In this document: positions 18,224-26,992 of the stretch, in pieces
Position numbering within the stretch: position 1 is the first letter of the stretch
How the letters are laid out: the number at the start of each line of letters is the position of its first letter
Assembly (NCBI RefSeq): GCF_034627025.1
Contig: NZ_CP141048.1
Coordinates: 2,678,001-2,742,000 of the forward strand
Origin: Microvirga lotononidis
Lineage (GTDB): Bacteria > Pseudomonadota > Alphaproteobacteria > Rhizobiales > Beijerinckiaceae
DNA: 64,000 bases
Direction: 5' to 3'
Made by a program: the position numbers and the translations under genes
The notes under the pieces: generated by a model
What the model was told of the DNA's origin: nothing
Database searches by the model: none
Seen by the model: the letters and a program-made list of their open reading frames with translations, nothing else

Positions 18224-19504
18224 ATGAAGGGTACAACGATGCTCCTGGGCTGCGCCTTATTCGCAGCAAGCCTTGGGGTCGGCCATGCTCAAGCACAAAC
18301 AACGCTGCGGATGACCTGGTACTCGGACGGGAACGAGGGGGAGGTCATGTCCGATCTTCTTCGCCGATTCGAGGAGCAGAACAAGGGCATCAAGGTCGTT
18401 CTTGATCAGGTCCCGTTCAAAGCCATCAACGAGAACCTCCCTGTCCAGCTCGCGGCAGGGCAGGGGCCGGATCTTGCGCGCGTCGCGGATCTCGGAGGCG
18501 TTGCCCGTTACATGCTCGATCTGCGTCCTCATCTGAAGGATGCAGCCTATTTCGAGACCAATTTCGGCCCCTTCCTCGAATGGATGCGGGTCCCGGGCGA
18601 CACGAGCTCGATTCCGGGCTTCATGACCCAGCTCACCCTGACGGGCCCCTTCGTGAACAAGACCTTGTTCGAGCAGGCCAATGTTCCCATGCCCGGTCCG
18701 AAGGCGACCTGGGAGGAATGGGCGAAAGCCGCGAAGGATGTCGCGGCCAAGGTGCAGGCGCCATTTCCGATCGCCATCGATCGGTCCGGACATCGGTTCT
18801 TCAGCCTTGCCATCACGCAGGGCGCGAAGGTGTTCAACGACAAGGGCGAGCCCGCCGTCGTCGATGAAGGATTCAAGAAGGGCGCGCAGCTCGTTTTCGA
18901 CTGGCACAAGAATGGCGTGATGTCGAAGGAGCTCTGGGGCTCGGTCGCCGGCACGGCCTACCGCGGTGCCAATGACGAGTTCAAGAACGCCCAGGTCGTG
19001 ATGTACGAGTCCGGCTCCTGGCAGATCGGGCAATTCGACAAGACGATCGGCGACGCCTTCGACTGGGTGGCGGTTCCGACGCCCTGCGGGCCCGCCAACT
19101 GCTCCGGCATGCCCGGTGGCGCCGCGCTCGTGGCCATCAAGACGACGCAGCATCCTCAGGAGGTCGCGCGCCTCATGGAGTTCCTCGCCAGCGAGCCGAT
19201 CGCAGCGGAGTTCTATGAACGCTCCCTCTTCGTGCCGGGACACCTGGGCATTGCCAAGAAGGGCCTCGAGTACAAGAGCGCCACGCCGCAGGGCAAGGCC
19301 GCGTTGAAGGTCTTCAACGAAGGCGTCTCTCAGCTCTCGCCGGTCGCAACCAAGCTTCAGGGCTATGTCCACAACCGCGTGATCTTCAATGCGGTGATCA
19401 GCCGTCTCGGCCAGGCCATCGCCGGCGAGTCCACGCTCGACGAGGCCTACCAGCGCATCGAGTCGGATGTGCAGCAGCAGATTGCTGAGCGTACCAGGAA
19501 GTAA
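18224..19504 (+). CDS. Sugar ABC importer binding protein (sulfoquinovose operon)
   Basis: A 426-residue periplasmic protein of the family-1 carbohydrate binding proteins. A signal peptide (MKGTTMLLGCALFAASLGVG, cleavage near AQA-Q) precedes the mature LRMTWYSDGNEGEVMSDLLRRFEE. An internal pair of cysteines (PCGPANCSG, about residues 287-293) may form a disulfide. A GGGAGG ribosome site precedes the ATG. As first gene of the operon and partner of the two permeases and ATPase that follow, it should bind sulfoquinovose or its glyceryl glycoside; the substrate is inferred from the sulfoquinovosidase in the same operon, not from binding-site residues. Confidence 0.88.
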   Translation: MKGTTMLLGCALFAASLGVGHAQAQTTLRMTWYSDGNEGEVMSDLLRRFEEQNKGIKVVLDQVPFKAINENLPVQLAAGQGPDLARVADLGGVARYMLDLRPHLKDAAYFETNFGPFLEWMRVPGDTSSIPGFMTQLTLTGPFVNKTLFEQANVPMPGPKATWEEWAKAAKDVAAKVQAPFPIAIDRSGHRFFSLAITQGAKVFNDKGEPAVVDEGFKKGAQLVFDWHKNGVMSKELWGSVAGTAYRGANDEFKNAQVVMYESGSWQIGQFDKTIGDAFDWVAVPTPCGPANCSGMPGGAALVAIKTTQHPQEVARLMEFLASEPIAAEFYERSLFVPGHLGIAKKGLEYKSATPQGKAALKVFNEGVSQLSPVATKLQGYVHNRVIFNAVISRLGQAIAGESTLDEAYQRIESDVQQQIAERTRK

Positions 19505-19515
19505 AGCCTGCAACC

Positions 19516-19541
19516 TGCTCCGGGCGACTGCGCCCGGAGCA
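19516..19541 (+). other. Perfect intercistronic hairpin between binding-protein and permease genes
   Basis: TGCTCCGGGCG, an ACTG loop, and the exact complement make an 11-bp stem in the 60-base gap after the binding-protein stop. It has no following T-run. It is positioned as a 3' stabiliser or partial attenuator for the first cistron. Confidence 0.85.
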
Positions 19542-19564
19542 TTCCCGCTCTGGCTGAGGACACC

Positions 19565-20602
19565 ATGACCCTCACGTCGAAGACCTCTCCGGCGACATCG
19601 CCGGCTCCGGCAGCAAGCCTCGCGCCATCGGGCGGAACGAACCCCGTCCTGAAACTGGTCACCCGGGTTCTCGACTGGCCGATGGCGGGTCTGCAGCGCC
19701 TCATCGGCGAGCGGCGGATGCCCTATGTCTTCCTTCTGCCGAACCTCGTGTTCTTCGGCCTCTTCGTGTTCGTGCCGATCGCTATCAACTTCGTCTATTC
19801 GGTCACCGGCGGTCCGGCCCTGTTTCCGTCCGAGCGTCCCTATGTCGGTGCCGGCCAGTATTCGTATCTGTTCGATTGCGGGTCCTACGTGGATCCGAAC
19901 ACCTGCCGCGAGGACCATTTCTGGCGCGGCGTCTACAACACGCTCTTCTTCTCCTTCTTCCAGGTCGTCGCAATGGTAGGGCTGTCGCTCCTGACGGCCG
20001 TCGTGCTCAACATGAAGATCCGCGGCCGCGGCTTCTTCCGCGCGGTCTATTTCTTCCCCGTGCTGCTGTCTCCCGTCGTGGTGGCGTTGATCTGGAAGTG
20101 GATCCTGCAGCGGGACGGCCTTTTGAACGCCGCCATCATGGGCCTGGGCGGCGACAGGACGCTCTTTCTGGCGGAGCCCGGCTGGGCGATGTTCTGGGTC
20201 ATCTTCGTATCGGTCTGGGCTCATATGGGGTTCTACACCCTCATTCTGCTGGCGGGGCTCCAGGCCATTCCGACGGATATCTACGAGGCGGCCGAGATGG
20301 ACGCGACGCCCCGGTGGCGCGTGTTCTGGCGCCTTACCCTGCCGCTGCTCTGGCCCAACCTCATCGTCGTGATCGTCCTGTCCCTGATCCGCGCCGTGCA
20401 GACCTTCGACGAGGTCTTCGTGCTCACCGGAGGCGGACCGGGAACATCCACCCTCATGGTCGTGCAGTACATCTACGAGACGGCATTCTCGAACCAGGTT
20501 CAGAATTTCGGTCTCGCGGCGGCGGCATCCGTTGTCCTCGGCATCGTGCTCTTCGCCCTGACACTGGCGCAGCTCGCCTTCACGCAACGCAAGTCCTCGT
20601 GA
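19565..20602 (+). CDS. Sugar ABC importer permease 1
   Basis: A 345-residue inner-membrane permease of the MalF/UgpA type with six predicted helices preceded by a cytoplasmic tail of about 45 residues rich in Ser, Pro and Ala. A periplasmic loop after the first helix contains FDCGSYVDPNTCREDHFW with two cysteines. The EAA coupling loop is DIYEAAEMDATPRWRVFW followed by RLTLPLLWPN. The downstream permease starts seven bases after its stop, so the two form the heterodimeric channel. Confidence 0.9.
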   Translation: MTLTSKTSPATSPAPAASLAPSGGTNPVLKLVTRVLDWPMAGLQRLIGERRMPYVFLLPNLVFFGLFVFVPIAINFVYSVTGGPALFPSERPYVGAGQYSYLFDCGSYVDPNTCREDHFWRGVYNTLFFSFFQVVAMVGLSLLTAVVLNMKIRGRGFFRAVYFFPVLLSPVVVALIWKWILQRDGLLNAAIMGLGGDRTLFLAEPGWAMFWVIFVSVWAHMGFYTLILLAGLQAIPTDIYEAAEMDATPRWRVFWRLTLPLLWPNLIVVIVLSLIRAVQTFDEVFVLTGGGPGTSTLMVVQYIYETAFSNQVQNFGLAAAASVVLGIVLFALTLAQLAFTQRKSS

Positions 20603-20609
20603 GGCCGTT

Positions 20610-21659
20610 ATGAACATCGCTCATCTCGTCTCCGCCCGCCGCAATCCCAAGGGATGGCACTGGACCGACATCGCCGCCTACGCGTACCTGCTGCTCGGCG
20701 TGGTCCTGATGTTCGGGCCCGTGTTGTGGCTGGTCCTGTCGTCGTTCAAGACGCAGGCGAGCCTTCTGGAGTTTCCTCCCTCCCTTCTGCCCCTGTCGCA
20801 GAAGGAGGTTGTCGTGACAGGCTATCCGCAGCCGCTGCCTTTGTTTACGGTGACGATGGAGGACGGGACCAAGCGCGAGCTCGCGCAAGTTCGGCGGATC
20901 GGCATCCAGGCGCAGATGATTGATCCGGCCAATCCAAGTCAGCAATTCAGGGTCCCCATCGACAAACGCACCCCCGTCCGCCAATTCTCCCTGGCGACGG
21001 AGAATTATTCGGAGCCGCTGCAACGGTTCGCTTTTCCGCGGTTTCTCGCCAATTCGGTTTTCGTGACCGTGGTCGCGACCCTGATCACGCTTCTGATCAA
21101 CTCCATGGCGGCCTATGCTCTTTCGATCTATGAGTTCAAGGGCAAGAACGCCGCCATGCTCATGGTGATCGGAACGCTCATGATCCCGATCACCATCATC
21201 TTGGTGCCGGTCTATCTCGTCGTGACCAAGCTCGGGCTCGTCAATTCGCTCTGGGCCGTGATCCTGCCGGGCGCGGCGACGCCGACGGGCGTGTTCCTCC
21301 TGCGTCAATATATGCTGACCTTGCCGCGCGATCTCATCGAAGCGGCCCGCATGGACAAGGCATCAGAGTGGCAGATCTACTGGCGGATCGTGATGCCCCT
21401 GACCCTACCGGCACTTGCGGTCCTGACGATCTTCTCGATCATGTGGCGTTGGAACGAGTTCCTGTGGCCGCTCGCCGTGCTGACGAAGACGGAATCCTAC
21501 ACGCTGCAGATCGGCCTCAATGCCTTCCAGGGCGAATTGCAGACCCAGTGGCAGTATCTCCTGGCGATGACCGTGATGACCCTGACCCCAGTCGCTCTCG
21601 TCTTCGTGTTCCTGCAACGCTTCATCACCACCGGTATCGCCAATACCGGGATGAAATAA
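20610..21659 (+). CDS. Sugar ABC importer permease 2 with enlarged periplasmic loop
   Basis: A 349-residue MalG/UgpE-type permease. It is about 70 residues longer than usual: between helix 1 and helix 2 (about residues 60-135) it carries a polar, beta-rich insert containing VTMEDGTKRELAQVRRIG and PANPSQQFRVPIDKR. The coupling loop DLIEAARMDKASEWQIYWR is normal. The insert faces the periplasm and could contact the binding protein. It is followed 16 bases later by the ATPase gene. Confidence 0.9.
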   Translation: MNIAHLVSARRNPKGWHWTDIAAYAYLLLGVVLMFGPVLWLVLSSFKTQASLLEFPPSLLPLSQKEVVVTGYPQPLPLFTVTMEDGTKRELAQVRRIGIQAQMIDPANPSQQFRVPIDKRTPVRQFSLATENYSEPLQRFAFPRFLANSVFVTVVATLITLLINSMAAYALSIYEFKGKNAAMLMVIGTLMIPITIILVPVYLVVTKLGLVNSLWAVILPGAATPTGVFLLRQYMLTLPRDLIEAARMDKASEWQIYWRIVMPLTLPALAVLTIFSIMWRWNEFLWPLAVLTKTESYTLQIGLNAFQGELQTQWQYLLAMTVMTLTPVALVFVFLQRFITTGIANTGMK

Positions 21660-21675
21660 CCGGACTGGATGAATC

Positions 21676-22752
21676 ATGGCAGAGCTGCAACTCACCGACA
21701 TCAAGAAATCCTACGGCGCCACTACGATCATTCATGGCATCGATCTTGCTATCGACGACGGCGAGTTCGTGGTGTTCGTCGGTCCGTCCGGCTGCGGAAA
21801 GTCCACGCTTCTGCGCATCATCGCCGGGCTGGAGACGGTCAGCGGCGGTGATATCCGGATCGACGGGAAGAGCGTGACGAACGTGCCGGCCTCAGACCGC
21901 GGACTGGCGATGGTGTTCCAGTCCTATGCGCTCTATCCGCATATGAGCGTTTACAAGAACATGGCCTTCGCTCTCGAGAACATGGGCCTCGGCCAGCCTG
22001 AAATCGATCAGCGCGTCCGCCGCGCGGCTCAAATGCTCCGGCTGACCGATTACCTCGACCGCAAGCCAAAGGCTCTCTCGGGGGGGCAGCGCCAGCGCGT
22101 TGCGATCGGACGCGCCATCGTGCGCGATCCCAAGATCTTCCTGTTCGACGAGCCACTGTCGAATCTCGACGCGGAGCTGCGTGTCGCGACGCGCAAGGAG
22201 CTCGCCGCCCTGCACGGGGAGATCGGTGGCACCATGATCTACGTCACGCACGATCAGGTCGAGGCCATGACTCTGGCCGATCGCATCGTGGTGCTGCATT
22301 CGGGGCGTATCGAGCAGATCGGCACGCCGCTCGAAGTCTACAATCATCCGGCCAACCTTTTCGTGGCAGGTTTTATCGGCTCGCCCCGCATGAACCTGCT
22401 CCCGGGCCGCGTGGCGGCGTCGGGTCAAGTCGTGATAGGGGCCGACGCGCGGACAATTTCCGTGCCTTCGACCGGGCATGCGTCCGCGGGGGACAGCGTC
22501 ACGCTGGGTGCACGTCCCGAACATATCGATGTCGTAGACGAAACCGAGGCGGATCTCGCCATCACGATCGACTTGGTGGAGCAGCTCGGTGGCGAGACAT
22601 ACCTGTATGGGTCTGGTCCTGGCCTGCCGCAGATCACTGTGCGCCAGAATGGTCAGGCCACATACGACCGGAGCCACAGGATCGGGCTGCGGCTCAAGCG
22701 CGATGCGCTTCACCTGTTCGACGCAGACGGAAACGCGATCCGGATTCGCTGA
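21676..22752 (+). CDS. Sugar ABC importer ATPase (MalK/UgpC type)
   Basis: A 358-residue ATPase. Walker A is GPSGCGKSTLLRI, the Q-loop MVFQSYALYPHMSV, the signature LSGGQRQRVAIGRAI, Walker B IFLFDEPLSNLDAEL and the switch MIYVTHDQVEAMTLADR. The C-terminal 120 residues form the OB/TOBE regulatory domain (LGARPEHIDVV). In this family one ATPase may serve several sugar importers. It lies 24 bases before the GH31 gene within the same operon. Confidence 0.92.
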   Translation: MAELQLTDIKKSYGATTIIHGIDLAIDDGEFVVFVGPSGCGKSTLLRIIAGLETVSGGDIRIDGKSVTNVPASDRGLAMVFQSYALYPHMSVYKNMAFALENMGLGQPEIDQRVRRAAQMLRLTDYLDRKPKALSGGQRQRVAIGRAIVRDPKIFLFDEPLSNLDAELRVATRKELAALHGEIGGTMIYVTHDQVEAMTLADRIVVLHSGRIEQIGTPLEVYNHPANLFVAGFIGSPRMNLLPGRVAASGQVVIGADARTISVPSTGHASAGDSVTLGARPEHIDVVDETEADLAITIDLVEQLGGETYLYGSGPGLPQITVRQNGQATYDRSHRIGLRLKRDALHLFDADGNAIRIR

Positions 22753-22775
22753 TATTCCTGAGGAGACCTTTTTCG

Positions 22776-25154
22776 ATGAAAGCATTGACTGAGGGCCGCT
22801 ATAGCGGCCGCGACGGAATCTGGGCCGTGTTCGAATTGGGCTGGAACACGCAGATGCGCATCGGGATTCTCGAGCATGACATCGGACGGGTCATCCTGAA
22901 GCGTGACGGCGGCCATCGTCTCGATCGGGGCTGGAGCATCGCGCCCAACGGGGGCGAGCCGTCGTACGAAGGCAGAGCAAGGGATTCCGTGGAGGGGTTT
23001 GCCTGCCCGGAAGCATCCGTCACGGAACAGGACGGTACCGTGGTGCTTGCCGCTAAAGGCCTGACGGCTATCGTCACCTTGTCTCCCTTCGGAATTGCCT
23101 GGCACCGGACCGGCGAGAATCGTCCCTTCCTGCAGGATCGTCGGACGCAGGCTTATTTCGTGTCGCGCAAGACCGGCGCGCTTCAGCACGTCATGGCGCG
23201 CGATGATCAGGAGCGCCATTACGGCCTGGGCGACAAGGCGGGGCCTCTCGATCATACGGGCCGCCGCTTCAAAATCGACGCCGTCGACCCCTGCGGGTTC
23301 GATGCGGAGCTCAGCGACCCGCTCTACAAGATGATCCCGTTCCTCATGGTCGACGGGCCAACGGGCGCTCACGGCATCTTCTACGACAATCTCGCCGTCG
23401 GCGAGATGGACCTCGGCTGCACGATCGACAACTATCACGGGCCGTTCCGGTCCTACAGCGCGCAGGACGGCGACCTCGACTTCTATGTGATGGCGGGCCC
23501 CAGCGTGCCGGATGTGGTGCGGCGGTTCTCCTGGCTCACGGGCGGTCAGGCCTTCGCACCGAAATGGTCTCTCGGCTTCGCCACCACGTCGATGACCATC
23601 GCGGATGCGCCCGACGCCGATGCGAGGATCACCGACTACATCGAGAAGTGCCGCCATCATCAGATCCCCTGCGACAGCTTCCATTTCGGCTCGGGCTATA
23701 CCTCCATCGGCCATCGCCGCTATGCCTTCAATTGGAACCGCGACAAGTTTCCCGATCCGGCAGGCACCATGCGCCGGCTGAAGGAAGCCGGCATGCAGCC
23801 GGTCACCAATCTCAAGCCTTGCCTCCTGGACGATCATCCTCGGCTGAACGAGGCGATGGAGCAGGGGATCCTCGTCAAGGACGGCGCGACGGAGCAGCCG
23901 GCCGTGGCTCAGTTCTGGGACGGCCTGGGCTTCCACGTCGACTTCACCAATCCCAATGGCCGCACCTGGTGGCGGAACGGCATTCAATCCGCCCTCCTGG
24001 ATTATGGTGTCGTCACGATCTGGAACGACAACAACGAATACGAGATCTGGGACGAGGATGCAGTGTGCAACGGCGACGGGCGCCCGTTCCCGCAGGTTTT
24101 GGCGCGGGCCGCGCAGCCGCTTCTCATGACGAAGCTGTCCTACGAGGCGCAGGCGGCCCATACGCCAGGAAAGCGACCCTATGCCATCACGCGCGGGGGA
24201 GCGGCGGGCCTGTGGCGCTATGCGCAGACATGGTCCGGCGACAACGAGACCGCCTGGAAGACTCTTCGGTTCAATCTGACTCAAGGGCTCAACATGAGCC
24301 TGTCCGGCATGTTCAACATCGGGCATGACGTGGGCGGGTTCCACGGGCCCAGCCCGAATGCTGAGCTGTTCTGCCGCTTCGTCGAGTTCTGCGCGCTCTG
24401 GCCACGCATGGTCATGAATTCCTGGAAGGACGACGGCATCGTCAACCTTCCCTGGATGCACGAGAGCGTCATTCCGCAGGTTCGGGACGTGATCAAGCTG
24501 CGCTATCGGCTGATGCCCTATCTCTACACCCAGATGTGGCGTGCCTCACGCGAGAACGAGCCGGTCGTGCGCCCGCTGTTCTACTCCTTCCCTGAAGATC
24601 GTTCGGCTCTCGATGTGCAGGACAGCTTCATGATGGGACCGGATATTCTGGTAGCGCCCGTTCTCGAGGAGGGGGCCCAGGACCGACAGGTTTATCTGCC
24701 GGAACATGCGGGCGGCTGGTTCGACTTCCACGACGGCCGCCACTTCGAGGGCGGGCAGATCATTACGGTCCAGGCTCCTCTCGGGCGCCTGCCTGTTTTC
24801 GTGCGCTGTGGCGCCATCATCCCTGTGACGCGGCAGATCGACGGGATCAAACCGAGCACCGATACGCAGCGCGAGTTGATCGTCTTCGGGGCTCCGCAGG
24901 ACGTCACCCACGCGGATCTCTATGAGGATGATGGCGATACATCGGACTGGCAGGGTAAAGGCCGGTTGGAGCTTCGCTTCCAGCTCCAGAGAAGCGGTCG
25001 GGATTTCGTGATGTCTCTCGACACGAGCGGTGCCTACCGGCCAGCTTTCGACACGGTCTCGATTCATCCTGTCGGCATCGAAGGGCAGATCCGGATTGAA
25101 ACGCCGGCGGGATCCATCAAAGTCGTGCAGGGTAAACCGGCCTTTCAGGACTGA
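22776..25154 (+). CDS. GH31 family alpha-glycosidase, substrate unknown
   Basis: A 792-residue cytoplasmic glycoside hydrolase family 31 enzyme without signal peptide. An N-terminal beta-sandwich (about residues 1-230) precedes the (beta/alpha)8 barrel. The nucleophile is D418 in TIWNDNNEYEIW and the acid/base D489 in WSGDNETAW; HYGLGDKAGPLDHTGRRF and GCDIGG-like GHDVGGFHGPS are also present. C-terminal beta domains follow. It does not show the R-x-x-W sulfonate-binding motif of the other GH31 in this operon, so it probably acts on a different alpha-glycoside. A GAGGAGACC ribosome site lies just before the ATG. Confidence 0.88.
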   Translation: MKALTEGRYSGRDGIWAVFELGWNTQMRIGILEHDIGRVILKRDGGHRLDRGWSIAPNGGEPSYEGRARDSVEGFACPEASVTEQDGTVVLAAKGLTAIVTLSPFGIAWHRTGENRPFLQDRRTQAYFVSRKTGALQHVMARDDQERHYGLGDKAGPLDHTGRRFKIDAVDPCGFDAELSDPLYKMIPFLMVDGPTGAHGIFYDNLAVGEMDLGCTIDNYHGPFRSYSAQDGDLDFYVMAGPSVPDVVRRFSWLTGGQAFAPKWSLGFATTSMTIADAPDADARITDYIEKCRHHQIPCDSFHFGSGYTSIGHRRYAFNWNRDKFPDPAGTMRRLKEAGMQPVTNLKPCLLDDHPRLNEAMEQGILVKDGATEQPAVAQFWDGLGFHVDFTNPNGRTWWRNGIQSALLDYGVVTIWNDNNEYEIWDEDAVCNGDGRPFPQVLARAAQPLLMTKLSYEAQAAHTPGKRPYAITRGGAAGLWRYAQTWSGDNETAWKTLRFNLTQGLNMSLSGMFNIGHDVGGFHGPSPNAELFCRFVEFCALWPRMVMNSWKDDGIVNLPWMHESVIPQVRDVIKLRYRLMPYLYTQMWRASRENEPVVRPLFYSFPEDRSALDVQDSFMMGPDILVAPVLEEGAQDRQVYLPEHAGGWFDFHDGRHFEGGQIITVQAPLGRLPVFVRCGAIIPVTRQIDGIKPSTDTQRELIVFGAPQDVTHADLYEDDGDTSDWQGKGRLELRFQLQRSGRDFVMSLDTSGAYRPAFDTVSIHPVGIEGQIRIETPAGSIKVVQGKPAFQD

Positions 25155-25199
25155 GAGCGGGTCCTATCGGCTACCGAGCGACGAGAAAGGACATTACCC

Positions 25200-25253
25200 A
25201 TGAGACAGGCTTGGCGACGGTTCGATCCTGACGATCCGATCTGTTCGAAATGA
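25200..25253 (+). CDS. 17-codon ORF coupled to the dehydratase, resembling the start of mannonate dehydratase
   Basis: The ORF reads MRQAWRRFDPDDPICSK and stops at an ATGA overlap with the dehydratase start at 25250. A GAGAAAGGA ribosome site precedes it. The pattern MxQxWRxFxPxDP matches the first residues of UxuA-type mannonate dehydratases, but nothing else of that gene follows. It may be a fossil of a displaced gene that now serves to feed ribosomes into the dehydratase gene, which has no good ribosome site of its own. Confidence 0.4.
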   Translation: MRQAWRRFDPDDPICSK

Positions 25254-26983
25254 CACGCCGATCCATCGGAGAGTTGCGGAGCCAGCGCTGGTTCGCCTCG
25301 GACGACATGCGCGGCTTCGCGCATCGCCAGCGCACGCAGCAGATGGGCCTGCGGCGGGAAGAGTTCCTCGGCAAGCCCGTCGTGGCCATCATCAATACTT
25401 GGAGTGACCTGAGCCCGTGTCATTCGCATCTACGTGACCGCGCCGAGGCCGTGAAGCGCGGTGTCTGGCAGGTGGGCGGCTACCCGGTGGAGCTGCCGGC
25501 GCTCTCGGTCGGCGAGGTGATGGTGAAGCCTACCACCATGCTCTACCGCAACTTTCTCGCCATGGAAGTGGAGGAGCTCCTGCGCTCGCATCCCATCGAC
25601 GGGGCCGTTCTGCTGGGTGGTTGCGACAAGTCCACGCCCGGGCTTCTCATGGGAGCGATCAGCATGGACATCCCGGTCATCTATTGCCCGGCGGGTCCGA
25701 TGTCCAACGGGCAGTGGCGCGGCCAGAAGACCGGCGCGGGAACTCACACCAAGAAGTATTGGGACGAACTCCGGGCCGGCAACATCACGCAAGACGACTG
25801 GGTCGATCTGGAAAGCCGGATGACCCGCTCCATCGGTACCTGTAACACCATGGGAACGGCTTCCACCATGACGTCCATCGTGGACGCCATGGGTCTCACG
25901 CTTCCCGGCGCGTCCTCGATCCCGGCCGCCGACAGCGGTCATCCGCGCATGGCTTCCCTCTGCGGCGAGCGCATCATCGAGATGATCTGGGAGGACTGGA
26001 AACCGTCGCGGTTTCTCGACGCGAGGAGCTTCCGCAACGGGCTCGTTACATACATGGCGCTGGGCGGCTCCACCAACGCCGCCGTGCACCTGATCGCGAT
26101 GGCGCGCCGGGCCGGCGTCGACCTGACCCTCGACGACATGTCCGACATGGCCGGGAGGGTTCCGGTTTGCGCCAATCTCTTCCCGTCCGGCGCATACTTG
26201 ATGGAGGATTTCTATTTCGCCGGCGGATTGCTCGCGCTGCTCAGGAAGCTGGAGAGCCATCTCGACCGGGAGGCCATGACGGTGAACGGCAGGACGCTCG
26301 GTGAGAACATCGCCGGGGCCGAGTGCTGGAACGACGATGTCATTCGCGGCGAGGACAATCCCGTCGTCCCGCTCTCGCGCGGCAAGACGCTGGCGCTCCT
26401 GCGGGGCAACCTCGCCCCGAACGGCGCCGTCATGAAGTCCTCGGCGGCGAATCCGAAATTCCTCAAACATGTCGGGCCGGCCCTCGTTTTCGACAGCCCC
26501 GCTGAGATGAACAAGGCGATCGACGATCCGGATCTCGACATCACGGAAGACACGGTTCTCGTGCTGCGCAATGCCGGCCCCGTCGGGGCGCCGGGCATGC
26601 CGGAATGGGGCAATCTGCCGATCCCGAAGAAGCTTCTTCGCCAAGGAGTGCGTGACATGGTGCGCATCTGCGATGGGCGCATGAGCGGCACCCATTACGG
26701 CACCTGCATCCTGCACGTTGCCCCGGAGGCGGCCGTGGGCGGCCCTCTGGGATTGCTCAGAACGGGCGACCTCGTCGAGCTCGACGTCGCAGCCGGTCGC
26801 CTCGACATGAAGGTCGATGGGGACGAGTTGGAGCGCCGCCGTGCTGAATGGAAGCCGACCGCGCACGTCTATGGCCGGTCCTTCGCGGCCCTCTACCAGC
26901 GCCATGTCTCGCAGGCCGACCAGGGCTGCGACTTCGATTTCCTCAGCGCGCCCGGCCCGGTGGTCGAGCCGTCCATCTTCTAG
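25250..26983 (+). CDS. IlvD/Edd-family dehydratase, probable sulfogluconate dehydratase
   Basis: A 577-residue iron-sulfur dehydratase of the dihydroxy-acid/sugar-acid branch. The cluster and Mg2+ motifs are SDLSPCHSHL, LLGGCDKSTPGLLMGA and SIGTCNTMGTASTM; near the C-terminus is VRICDGRMSGTHYGTC. The length and sequence style fit the sugar-acid dehydratases (L-arabonate, D-xylonate type) rather than IlvD of valine synthesis. In the sulfo-Entner-Doudoroff route this class converts 6-deoxy-6-sulfogluconate to 2-keto-3,6-dideoxy-6-sulfogluconate. The role is inferred from the sulfoquinovosidase and KDG-type aldolase in the same operon. Confidence 0.85.
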   Translation: MTRRSIGELRSQRWFASDDMRGFAHRQRTQQMGLRREEFLGKPVVAIINTWSDLSPCHSHLRDRAEAVKRGVWQVGGYPVELPALSVGEVMVKPTTMLYRNFLAMEVEELLRSHPIDGAVLLGGCDKSTPGLLMGAISMDIPVIYCPAGPMSNGQWRGQKTGAGTHTKKYWDELRAGNITQDDWVDLESRMTRSIGTCNTMGTASTMTSIVDAMGLTLPGASSIPAADSGHPRMASLCGERIIEMIWEDWKPSRFLDARSFRNGLVTYMALGGSTNAAVHLIAMARRAGVDLTLDDMSDMAGRVPVCANLFPSGAYLMEDFYFAGGLLALLRKLESHLDREAMTVNGRTLGENIAGAECWNDDVIRGEDNPVVPLSRGKTLALLRGNLAPNGAVMKSSAANPKFLKHVGPALVFDSPAEMNKAIDDPDLDITEDTVLVLRNAGPVGAPGMPEWGNLPIPKKLLRQGVRDMVRICDGRMSGTHYGTCILHVAPEAAVGGPLGLLRTGDLVELDVAAGRLDMKVDGDELERRRAEWKPTAHVYGRSFAALYQRHVSQADQGCDFDFLSAPGPVVEPSIF

Positions 26984-26992
26984 GGACCCGCC

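Noticed and set aside
18257..20617. A minus-strand open frame of 786 codons opposite the sugar binding protein and permease
   Set aside because: Same reason: antisense to clear genes, no domain, no ribosome site.
25250..26983. Dihydroxy-acid dehydratase IlvD of branched-chain amino acid synthesis
   Set aside because: Operon context and the sugar-acid-dehydratase style of the sequence fit catabolism; no other ilv gene is nearby.
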